A program made the position numbers and the translations under genes. Below the pieces are notes generated by a model. It did no database searches. It was given only the letters and a program-made list of their open reading frames with translations, and was not told the DNA's origin. From Candidatus Zhuqueibacterota bacterium (GTDB lineage Bacteria > Zhuqueibacterota > Zhuqueibacteria > Residuimicrobiales > Krinioviventaceae), in contig RQOI01000205.1 in assembly GCA_003854995.1 (NCBI GenBank), positions 1-9,397 of the forward strand: a stretch of 9,397 nt of DNA, in the 5' to 3' direction. Below are positions 1 to 6,411 of this stretch, one piece after another (position 1 is the stretch's first letter; every line of letters starts with the position of its first letter).

Positions 1-551
1 CCGGCGGAAATCGGATTGCCCATCTCATCTTTGCCCAGCGAACTCGCGTTTTCGAAAGCATCAGCGCTGCGCAATGTCACCAGGGATGCCTGCGACCAGC
101 TGTGTCGATTTCTGTTGCCATAAAATGCGATCGTGTACTTTTTCAATGGATCCAGGCCGGTGAAATCAAGCATCAGGACATCGGTTGGCGTGTTGACATA
201 GCTGATGGCGCCGCGGCAACTGACGATGTGGGAGAAAATATCCGATGCGTCGGTGCCCTCATATGGCTCTTCGCCGCTCCAGGCATCGACCGCGCCGCGA
301 TAGCTGCCACCCCGGACAGTCAGGGAGAGCGATGTGGCATCGCCGGTATTGAAATCGATCAATTGACCGCTGCTCGGCAATCCACTGCCGCCAACAGGTG
401 TGGTGATGACGGTGATGTTCTGGCGGTTTTGTGATCTCAGATCCACCCAATCGGACATCTGACCGTCACCCCAGTCAAACTGATACTCCAGGTTATGACC
501 CAGATTGCTGCGGGCGTTGCGGACAAACACATCAACGCTTTCCTTGCGAAA
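1..551 (-). other. PKD-like stretch plus start of a C-terminal beta-sandwich domain of the giant protein
   Basis: After module 21 the sequence changes. Residues about 1772-1812 include N-L-G-H-x-L-E-Y-Q-F-D-W-G-D-G and S-D-W, typical of the first half of PKD/Ig-like surface domains. From about 1815 a different domain begins: N-I-T-V-I-T-T, a S-S-G-Q-L-I-D-F strand, L-T-V-R-G-G, G-T-D-A-S-D-I-F (1870-1877), G-A-I-S-Y, L-D-F-T-G-L-D-P (1899-1906), F-Y-G-N-R (1914-1918) and a D-A-F-E-N-A-S-S segment near 1935-1942. I remember this signature as an accessory domain in secreted proteins of several environmental phyla but have no family name for it. It continues past the window edge. Confidence 0.5.
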
Positions 552-3500
552 TGCATTTGTGGTCGCCATTATTTTGGGTTGGGTGATCATCTCATCCAGC
601 GCGGCAAAATTTGCGGTTATGACCATATTCTTTTGTATAATGATGGACATGCTGCTGTTCGTGCCGCTCACATCGCCGCTCCAGTGGGCAAACTGATGTT
701 CGCCCAGCGGCAGAGCGCGTATCGTGAGGACGTCTCCGGCATTGACGAGCGTGTCACCTGCGGATGGAATTGTTGCTCCGGCGCCCTGCGGTGAGACGTT
801 CATGGTGACCGTGTACTTGTCCGGCACGAATTGCGCCGTGATCAGTTTGTCTGCCGTTATTTGGACGGATGTGTTTGCGCCATTTGGATCTGCCACATCG
901 CCTATCCAGCGGAGGAACCGATAGCCGGTCGACGGGATGGCGATGACATTCACAACCTCGCCGGCCGCATAGGCATGGCTGCCGACGCTCGGTATGGTCA
1001 CACCGCCGTTGCCGGGATCAACGCCGATGGTCAGCGTAAATTGATTGGCCGCCACGCTGTCAAAATTGGCAATGACGATTTGCGGTCCTGTCATTTGAAT
1101 GGTGGTTGTTTGACTGGTCGGATCCGCGACATTGCCGGTCCACTTTGTAAATACATAGCCAGGCGAAGGAAGTGTGGTGATATTGACGATCTCGTTTTCG
1201 TCATACGTATGGGTGCCCTCTTCCGGTGCGGTGACGCCGGCATTTTGCGGGCTGACAAGCAGAGTGAGGTCATGACGAGGCGACGCGCCCTTTTTGAACA
1301 TGGCGGTCACTTCCTTATTGGTATCGGCCACCACAGAGGTTGTGCTCACATTCGGATTCACCACGTCGCCGTACCAGCCGGTAAAATAGTATCCGTCGAA
1401 GGGGATCGCAGAGATCGATATCACCTGTCCTCTGGAGTAGATATGAATTCCCGGCGCAGGCGCAGTGGTTCCGGTTTCAACCGGACTGATGTTAAAGCTG
1501 ATGATCACATTATCATCACCGTCGCGAACGAAATTGGCAATGACAGATCTGTCGCCGCTCATATAGATTCTCGTCGTGACGCTCATCGGATCTTCCACAT
1601 CTCCGGTCCAGCCGGCAAAATGATATTCGGCAGCAGGCGTCGCCGTCAGGTTCACCCACGAGTTGATGTCGAACTGATGCACGCCGGCGTCGGGTGTCGT
1701 CGTCCCGCCCGCAGCGGGATTGGATGACATGGTCAGCACGACCTGCTCCTGCTCGCCCAGGATGAAATGAGCGGTGACGGTTTTATTCTGGTCCATTGTC
1801 ACGCTGGTGTAAGCCGCGTACGGATCCGCCACACTGCCGCTCCAGTGCGAAAACCGATAGCCCGGATTGGCCACCGCAATGATCGTGACAGTCTGATATA
1901 AATTGAATATATGTGTGCCTGGCGCGGGACCGGTTGTGCCGCCGGCGCCCGGATCCACTTGCATGGTCAGAATCACCTGCTGCGAGGATTGGGCAAAAAT
2001 CGCCGTGACCGTCTTGCTCGCATTCATGGTCACTGTCGTCGTCATGCTGTTGGGATCAGCCACCTCTCCTTCCCAGCGAACGAAATCATAGCCCGGCGCC
2101 GCAGACGCCTGAATCGTGACGACTGCGCCCGCGTCATACTGATGGTCGCCGACGCCCGGAACCACGGTGCCGCCGGCAGCAGGACTCTTGGCCATTGTCA
2201 GGGTATATTTTGTCGTTTGTTTGAAAATGGCAATGACGCCCTTGTCCGTATCAATGGTCACGCTCGTCGTCTGTTGATAAGGTTCAGCCACATCGCCGGT
2301 CCAATAGTCAAACTCGTAGCCGGCATTCGGCGATGCGGAGATTGTAATGACAGTACCCTGGGGATGATAGTAAGAACCGACTGCCGGGACCGTCGTTCCG
2401 GCATAAGCGGGATAAACATCGATGGTGAACTTGTGCTCGTTTGTCCCGGCCTCAAAATTGGCAGTGACCGTCTTGCTGCTGTTCATGGTGACAGTGGTCG
2501 TCAGACTGGCAGGATCGCTCACATCACCGCTCCATGAAACAAAATGATAGCCCGTCTTTGGCGTCGCGGTGATGGTGACGACGGAATCCGGCGCATAATC
2601 GTGCGTTCCGATCGCCGGCAGAGTGGTTCCCGTGTTCGTCGGCGACACCTTCAATGTCAGTTGATAGTAATCCGGCACTTCCCGTTCAAAGACAGCGGTG
2701 ATATTTTTATCCGCATTAATGGTGACAGATGTCTGCGGATTGGTCGGGTCACTCACTCCACCCAACCACTCTCTGAAGACGTATCCGGAGATGGGCATCG
2801 CCGTGATGTTGACCACCTGATTTAGATTATAGACGTGCGTTCCCTCTGACGGTGACGTGCTGCCGGTGCCGCTCGGTGACACATTCATCGTTAATGTATA
2901 TTGACCGGTCGGCGCAAAATTGGCCACCACTTGTTTATCGCCGCTGATCTCTATCGTTGTCGTTGGATCGAGACGGTCTGCCACATCGCCGCTCCAGCCG
3001 GTGAATTTGTATCCCGGTGCAGGCTCGGCTGACAGGGAGACGATCTTCCAGGAGCGATAGACGTGCGTGCCGACGGGCGGCGTCACTGTGCCGCCGTTTT
3101 CAGGAGACATGGACATGAACAGTCGATAGTCGATATGAGCGAAATTGGCCTTCACCGTCTCGTGATCGCTCATCGCGATGGTCGTCGATGGCGCGAACTC
3201 TCCTGCGACATCGCCGTCCCAGTGCGAAAAACGATAGCCGTATTCGGGCGTCGCGTGCAGATCGATGACATCGCCCTTGTTATAGGTGTGCTTGCCGACA
3301 GATGGGGTGACATCGCCCATATTCTCATCATTGATCTGGACCGTCAGAATGACATCATCTTTCTTTTTGAAAACCGGCGTATAGGACTTGTTCTGCGTCG
3401 CCGACACCGTGATGGTCGGCGTCGACAATGCCGGATCATTATTCCAGTTGACAAACTCATATCCTGGCGCCGGTATTGCCCGGAGCGTCATGGTTTGATT

Positions 3501-5864
3501 TTCATAGAGCGGATAAACGCCGGCGGGCGGATCTGTGGTCCCCGTGCTGGGATCGGCCGGCGGATTGACGGTGATCGTGTATTGCGGGATGGCCTCGAAA
3601 TAGAGGGTTACCGATTTGTTCGAGCTCATGGTGATGGTGGTTGTGGGATTGGTCGTATTGGCGACATCGCCCAGCCAGTGCAGGAAGCGGAATCCTGTAT
3701 TCGGATAGGCCATGAGCGTCACCACGGTGTTCTCATAATAATCATGATTGCCCGTTGCGAGGTTGGCGGAGCCGCCATGCGATGGGCTGATCTGCAGGTT
3801 CAACGTGTACTGGGGAACGGACTCAAAGACAGCGGTCGCCGTTTTATCACCGTCCATGTACACCGTGGTCTGCTGCGCAGCTGGATTCGCGACCGCGCCT
3901 TGCCATTGTACGAAACGAAAGCCTTCGCTGGGCAGAGCACGAATCGTGACCGTTGTCCCGGTGGTGTAGGTGTGATTGCCGATCGATGGCTCTGTGGTCC
4001 CCCAGCCGGTCTGATTGACCTGCATGGTCAGTGTGTGCTGCGGCAGTTGATCCAGCGCAAAATTGGCCGTGATGTTTCTGGCCCGGTCCATGAGGAGGGT
4101 GATCGTCGGACTAGCGACATTCGGTACGCCGGCCACGTCTCCGGTCCAGTTGACAAAATGATACCCACTCGCCGGGTTGGCTGTCAACTGCACGCTGCTG
4201 CCGGCCGAATGACTGCTTGTGCCGGCCGGAGGAGTCGTTGTGCCGCCGGCAGCCGGCGAGACCGAGACGGTGAGCGGAAAGGTCGTCGCCAGCGCAAATG
4301 TCGCAGAGATTGTCTTCGCCTGGTCCATCAGCACCGTTGTTGACGCCGCAAACGGATCGCTCACCGCTCCCTCCCAGCGGACAAAATGGTAGCCAGACTG
4401 CGCCGTGGCGCTGATGGCCACGACATCGCCGGAAAAATGCGTGTAAGAGCCTGCTGCCGGCGTGGTTGAGCCGCCGGTCGTGGCCGTGATTGTCAGCGTG
4501 TACTGAATGCGTTCAAAATTGGCCCGCACCGTCTCATTCTGGCTGATCGTGACCGTAGTGCCGGCGTTTGCAGCATTCGCGACGTTTCCGGTCCAGTTGA
4601 GAAATCGGTAGCCGGTGGCCGGCTGCGCCAGGATGGTGACGACGTCGCCGCTGTTATATGAATGCGTTCCGACAGCCGGAGTGGTCGTGCCCCAGCCGCT
4701 TTGATTGACCTCCATGGTCAATGTATATTGAATGCGCTCGAAATTGGCAGTGACCGACTTGTCGCTGTTCATCGTGACTGTTGTGGACTGGCTCGTCGGG
4801 GCAGCGACTGCGCCGCTCCAGTTGACGAAGCGATAGCCCGCCGCCGGGTTCGCCGTAATCGACACCACCTGATTGGCGGCATAGCTATGCGCGCCAGTTG
4901 TCGGCGTGGTTGTGCCCCAGCCGCTTTCGTTCACCTGCATGGTGAGGGTGAAATTCGTCGTCGAGACCGGCTGAAAATTGGCGGTCACTGTCGTGTTCGC
5001 GTTGACGATGACGGACGTCGTCGCATCGTTGGGATCAACCACCGGACCGCTCCAGCTGGTGAATTCGTAGCCGCTCGCCGGATTCGCGACCAGTTCAATC
5101 TCTTCTCCCTGGCAGACCGTCATGCTGCCGGGCGATGGAGTCGTCGAGCCGCCGTTCGTCGGATTGACAGCGATGGTGAGCGTCTGTTCAATGCAGCTGA
5201 AATAGGCGGTGACCGTTTTGTTGCCATCCAGGTAAACGGTAGTCGTCGCGTTATTCGGATCGCTGACTGGCCCTGTCCAATAGTTGAAGGTGAATCCCGC
5301 GGCCGGTGTCGCCTGTACGGTCACCGTTGTGCCGGTTGTGTACGAATGCGTCCCCTCTGCCGGATTTGTCGATCCATTGCCAACTTTTTGCATGGTCAAC
5401 TGACTCATATCGACAGCATAAAATCCGTTGAGTCCGACCATAGCGGTGCCCAGCCCTTCGAACTTTTTCGCTGCGATGGGGGCGCCTGTTTCGGGATCAT
5501 AAAAGGTGATCTCGCCATCACCGAACGTATATTCGATGGCTGCGCTTGCGTCCCAGGCCTTGAAGATCATCTTGTTGCCTTCACGAAAGCCGGATTCCCC
5601 CTCCTCTTCCTTGTAGGCGAGCAGACTCGCAGGGGTGGAGATGGACGCGACTCTGCTCAACCTCACGGCGCCGACGCACGTCGAGCCGTCAAACACGCCG
5701 ATCTCATCACCGGCGACCAGATCAACACTGTTCAGTTTGGCGTTGATCACATAGATATTCATCGGCTGAAAAGAACTGGATGGACGAGGAAAATGCGTTT
5801 GCCCGAACAGCACGAGTGGGATGAACAGGAATAAGACGAGATACCGAGCATGCACAATTCTCAT
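1..5864 (-). CDS. Giant secreted protein with 21 divergent InlB B-repeat-like modules (partial, C-terminus outside window)
   Basis: The frame is open for 1954 codons with no stop and runs off the left edge. The start at 5864 has a well-placed AGAGGTG upstream. Residues 1-21 look like a Sec signal peptide: basic start with R2 and R7, hydrophobic core 8-20, probable cut after G21. Residues about 33-155 form a small beta-rich domain. Residues 156-1754 hold 21 tandem modules, each ending in a T-A-N-F-type strand and resembling the Pfam divergent InlB B-repeat family. Residues about 1772-1812 contain a PKD-like Y-Q-F-D-W-G-D-G stretch, and 1815 onward begins another beta-sandwich domain. Cysteines are very rare (C63, C224, C251, C1883), as expected for an exported protein. 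Family knowledge suggests an extended extracellular stalk or adhesin. The target, any catalytic domain and the sorting signal would lie beyond base 1. The exact function is unknown. Confidence 0.93.
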   Translation of the reverse strand, partial: MRIVHARYLVLFLFIPLVLFGQTHFPRPSSSFQPMNIYVINAKLNSVDLVAGDEIGVFDGSTCVGAVRLSRVASISTPASLLAYKEEEGESGFREGNKMIFKAWDASAAIEYTFGDGEITFYDPETGAPIAAKKFEGLGTAMVGLNGFYAVDMSQLTMQKVGNGSTNPAEGTHSYTTGTTVTVQATPAAGFTFNYWTGPVSDPNNATTTVYLDGNKTVTAYFSCIEQTLTIAVNPTNGGSTTPSPGSMTVCQGEEIELVANPASGYEFTSWSGPVVDPNDATTSVIVNANTTVTANFQPVSTTNFTLTMQVNESGWGTTTPTTGAHSYAANQVVSITANPAAGYRFVNWSGAVAAPTSQSTTVTMNSDKSVTANFERIQYTLTMEVNQSGWGTTTPAVGTHSYNSGDVVTILAQPATGYRFLNWTGNVANAANAGTTVTISQNETVRANFERIQYTLTITATTGGSTTPAAGSYTHFSGDVVAISATAQSGYHFVRWEGAVSDPFAASTTVLMDQAKTISATFALATTFPLTVSVSPAAGGTTTPPAGTSSHSAGSSVQLTANPASGYHFVNWTGDVAGVPNVASPTITLLMDRARNITANFALDQLPQHTLTMQVNQTGWGTTEPSIGNHTYTTGTTVTIRALPSEGFRFVQWQGAVANPAAQQTTVYMDGDKTATAVFESVPQYTLNLQISPSHGGSANLATGNHDYYENTVVTLMAYPNTGFRFLHWLGDVANTTNPTTTITMSSNKSVTLYFEAIPQYTITVNPPADPSTGTTDPPAGVYPLYENQTMTLRAIPAPGYEFVNWNNDPALSTPTITVSATQNKSYTPVFKKKDDVILTVQINDENMGDVTPSVGKHTYNKGDVIDLHATPEYGYRFSHWDGDVAGEFAPSTTIAMSDHETVKANFAHIDYRLFMSMSPENGGTVTPPVGTHVYRSWKIVSLSAEPAPGYKFTGWSGDVADRLDPTTTIEISGDKQVVANFAPTGQYTLTMNVSPSGTGSTSPSEGTHVYNLNQVVNITAMPISGYVFREWLGGVSDPTNPQTSVTINADKNITAVFEREVPDYYQLTLKVSPTNTGTTLPAIGTHDYAPDSVVTITATPKTGYHFVSWSGDVSDPASLTTTVTMNSSKTVTANFEAGTNEHKFTIDVYPAYAGTTVPAVGSYYHPQGTVITISASPNAGYEFDYWTGDVAEPYQQTTSVTIDTDKGVIAIFKQTTKYTLTMAKSPAAGGTVVPGVGDHQYDAGAVVTIQASAAPGYDFVRWEGEVADPNSMTTTVTMNASKTVTAIFAQSSQQVILTMQVDPGAGGTTGPAPGTHIFNLYQTVTIIAVANPGYRFSHWSGSVADPYAAYTSVTMDQNKTVTAHFILGEQEQVVLTMSSNPAAGGTTTPDAGVHQFDINSWVNLTATPAAEYHFAGWTGDVEDPMSVTTRIYMSGDRSVIANFVRDGDDNVIISFNISPVETGTTAPAPGIHIYSRGQVISISAIPFDGYYFTGWYGDVVNPNVSTTSVVADTNKEVTAMFKKGASPRHDLTLLVSPQNAGVTAPEEGTHTYDENEIVNITTLPSPGYVFTKWTGNVADPTSQTTTIQMTGPQIVIANFDSVAANQFTLTIGVDPGNGGVTIPSVGSHAYAAGEVVNVIAIPSTGYRFLRWIGDVADPNGANTSVQITADKLITAQFVPDKYTVTMNVSPQGAGATIPSAGDTLVNAGDVLTIRALPLGEHQFAHWSGDVSGTNSSMSIIIQKNMVITANFAALDEMITQPKIMATTNAFRKESVDVFVRNARSNLGHNLEYQFDWGDGQMSDWVDLRSQNRQNITVITTPVGGSGLPSSGQLIDFNTGDATSLSLTVRGGSYRGAVDAWSGEEPYEGTDASDIFSHIVSCRGAISYVNTPTDVLMLDFTGLDPLKKYTIAFYGNRNRHSWSQASLVTLRSADAFENASSLGKDEMGNPISA
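603..5399 (-). repeat. Array of 21 coding repeats, divergent InlB B-repeat type
   Basis: Modules start at residues 156, 229, 307, 382, 457, 531, 612, 688, 764, 840, 915, 991, 1069, 1146, 1222, 1299, 1377, 1455, 1533, 1611 and 1686; the last ends at 1754. Counting from L-T-M to A-N-F-x, 17 of 21 cores are exactly 70 residues; the others are 68, 68, 73 and 69. Shared landmarks are L-T-M-x-V-x-P near the start, G-T-T-x-P-x-x-G-x-H-x-Y, V-T-I-x-A-x-P, G-Y-x-F-x-x-W-x-G-x-V, and K-T-V-T-A-N-F at the end. Linkers are 5-8 residues, often containing Q-Y-T. Module 9 is degenerate and lacks the G-D-V after its Trp. At DNA level most copies have diverged, so the array is old or kept diverse. Confidence 0.93.
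5400..5768 (-). other. N-terminal extracellular domain of the giant protein (residues about 33-155)
   Basis: The domain lies between the signal peptide and the first repeat. It opens with M-N-I-Y-V, then A-G-D-E-I-G-V-F-D-G (about residues 51-60) and C-V-G-A-V around C63. Later come a G-F-R-E-G-N element and a F-K-A-W-D-A-S element. From memory, this layout (an 'is a thing that enters into the body of the deed' style A-G-D-x-I-G-V-F-D-G strand, a C-V-G-A strand, then F-K-x-W-D-A) recurs in secreted proteins of KSB1, Ignavibacteria and Bacteroidota. I cannot name the family. No catalytic motif is visible, so a structural or binding role is inferred. Confidence 0.5.
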
Positions 5865-5868
5865 GAAA

Positions 5869-5876
5869 CACCTCTT
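5869..5876 (-). promoter_or_regulatory. Ribosome-binding site of the giant repeat protein
   Basis: Read on the minus strand this is AAGAGGTG. The AGAGG core lies six bases before the ATG at 5864-5862. It fixes the start of the large gene and places the signal peptide directly at the N-terminus. Confidence 0.75.
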
Positions 5877-5989
5877 GAAAAAAGTTATGTGAAATCATTG
5901 AAGCGAAACATCGCTGTTCATACCCCGTCCCAACAGCCACAACCCATCCAGCGGAAGCAAAGCATAACAGGGGATGCCATACCAAGAAT

Positions 5990-6003
5990 GAGAGTGAACT
6001 CTC
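5990..6003. promoter_or_regulatory. Perfect 14-base dyad, possible operator
   Basis: GAGAGT, then GA, then ACTCTC: six-base arms match perfectly around a two-base centre. The centre is too short for an RNA hairpin loop, so a DNA-binding site for a dimeric regulator fits better than a terminator. It lies about 126 bases upstream of the giant gene's start. No regulator gene is in the window, so the role is a guess. Confidence 0.25.
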
Positions 6004-6108
6004 GTCACAAAGCATGATTCAGGCCAGAAAAAGCAATATTTCTATGCAAATGCTGCGTACGTCTCATGAAATCCATTTTTCATCAAAACAGGAGGTAAAT
6101 CGAGCCTC

Positions 6109-6138
6109 TTGCTAATCTTATAATTTTCAATATGTTTG
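6109..6138 (+). promoter_or_regulatory. Weak Bacteroidota-type promoter candidate
   Basis: TTG at 6109-6111 is followed 19 bases later by TATGTTTG at 6131-6138, which fits the known Bacteroidota pattern of a -33 TTG and a -7 TAnnTTTG. A TATAAT lies between them at 6119-6124 but has no partner -35. Transcription from here would give the ankyrin/TonB gene a leader of roughly 265 bases, which is long. The call depends on the organism belonging to that lineage. Confidence 0.17.
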
Positions 6139-6294
6139 TAAAGAGCTTCACCCTGCGGAAAGAACCGCTGCAGAAAAGATGGATCAAGATAAAGAACAGC
6201 ACTCGTCCGCGACTGTCAGCGTCGTCAAAAGGCCGCGCAAATGTACCATCCTGAACCAGTTGTTCATCGACTGGACATTTCTTCAAAGCGTCGT

Positions 6295-6343
6295 TATTTT
6301 GCAGGAAAAGTGGGTATTTTGCACAAATGACTTGTATTTCTGT
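6295..6343 (+). repeat. Short direct repeats with 20-base phase upstream of the ankyrin/TonB gene
   Basis: TATTTTGCA occurs exactly at 6295-6303 and again at 6315-6323; a weaker third copy, TATTTCTGT, starts at 6335 in the same 20-base register. Twenty bases is about two turns of the helix, so a protein could contact all copies on one face. The copies also resemble shortened TAnTTTG promoter elements. They lie 70-115 bases before the ATG at 6412. Chance in AT-rich DNA is a real alternative. Confidence 0.25.
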
Positions 6344-6401
6344 GAAAAAAATCGAACTTTATGTGCGGAACAGATGTTTCATTCCCAGAGAAACGTGAAA
6401 C

Positions 6402-6405
6402 AGGA
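6402..6405 (+). promoter_or_regulatory. Ribosome-binding site that decides the ankyrin/TonB start
   Basis: AGGA sits six bases before the ATG at 6412. The in-frame ATG at 6361 has no comparable site and would put 17 polar residues in front of the signal peptide. The 6412 start is therefore preferred. Confidence 0.65.
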
Positions 6406-6411
6406 CATAAA

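Larger units (their letters stand above)
5865..6411. other. Divergent intergenic region between the giant repeat gene and the ankyrin/TonB gene
   Basis: These 547 bases lie between two start codons facing away from each other, so they must hold the promoters of both genes. The region is more AT-rich than its flanks. I see both ribosome-binding sites, a perfect dyad at 5990-6003, CAAAGCAT twice 50 bases apart (5958-5965 and 6008-6015), a 20-base-phased direct repeat near 6295-6343, a weak Bacteroidota-style promoter candidate at 6109-6138, and an AGGAGGT at 6090-6096 with no sensible reading frame after it. No convincing sigma-70 pair, tRNA, riboswitch or terminator was found. Short open frames here lack good start signals and overlap the downstream gene. 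Confidence 0.6.

Noticed and set aside
831..2825. Further plus-strand open frames at 831-1727, 1911-2537 and 2544-2825
   Set aside because: Same antisense shadow of the InlB-type repeats; the composition is biased and repeats with the module period.
603..5399. CRISPR-like or satellite DNA reading of the repeat region
   Set aside because: The periodicity is in the protein (70-residue cores with variable linkers); the DNA copies are too divergent for a CRISPR array or a non-coding satellite.
3063..5834. Long plus-strand open frames (for example 3063-4343 and 4662-5834) with Arg/Asp/His-rich periodic protein sequence
   Set aside because: They lie antisense to the repeat gene and mirror its roughly 225-base period. 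They are broken between blocks, have no ribosome-binding sites and show no known domain, whereas the minus strand reads through without a stop as a coherent secreted protein.
5902..5915. AGCGA-AACA-TCGCT hairpin in the leader of the giant gene
   Set aside because: The stem is only five pairs and is not followed by a T-run; too weak to call a terminator or riboregulator.
6090..6096. AGGAGGT, a perfect Shine-Dalgarno match
   Set aside because: No ATG or GTG lies at a usable distance. A TTG at 6109 would give only four codons before TAA. Treated as chance, or at most a leaderless remnant.
6361..6411. Earlier in-frame ATG at 6361 for the ankyrin/TonB gene
   Set aside because: It lacks a ribosome-binding site and would bury the signal peptide behind 17 polar residues.
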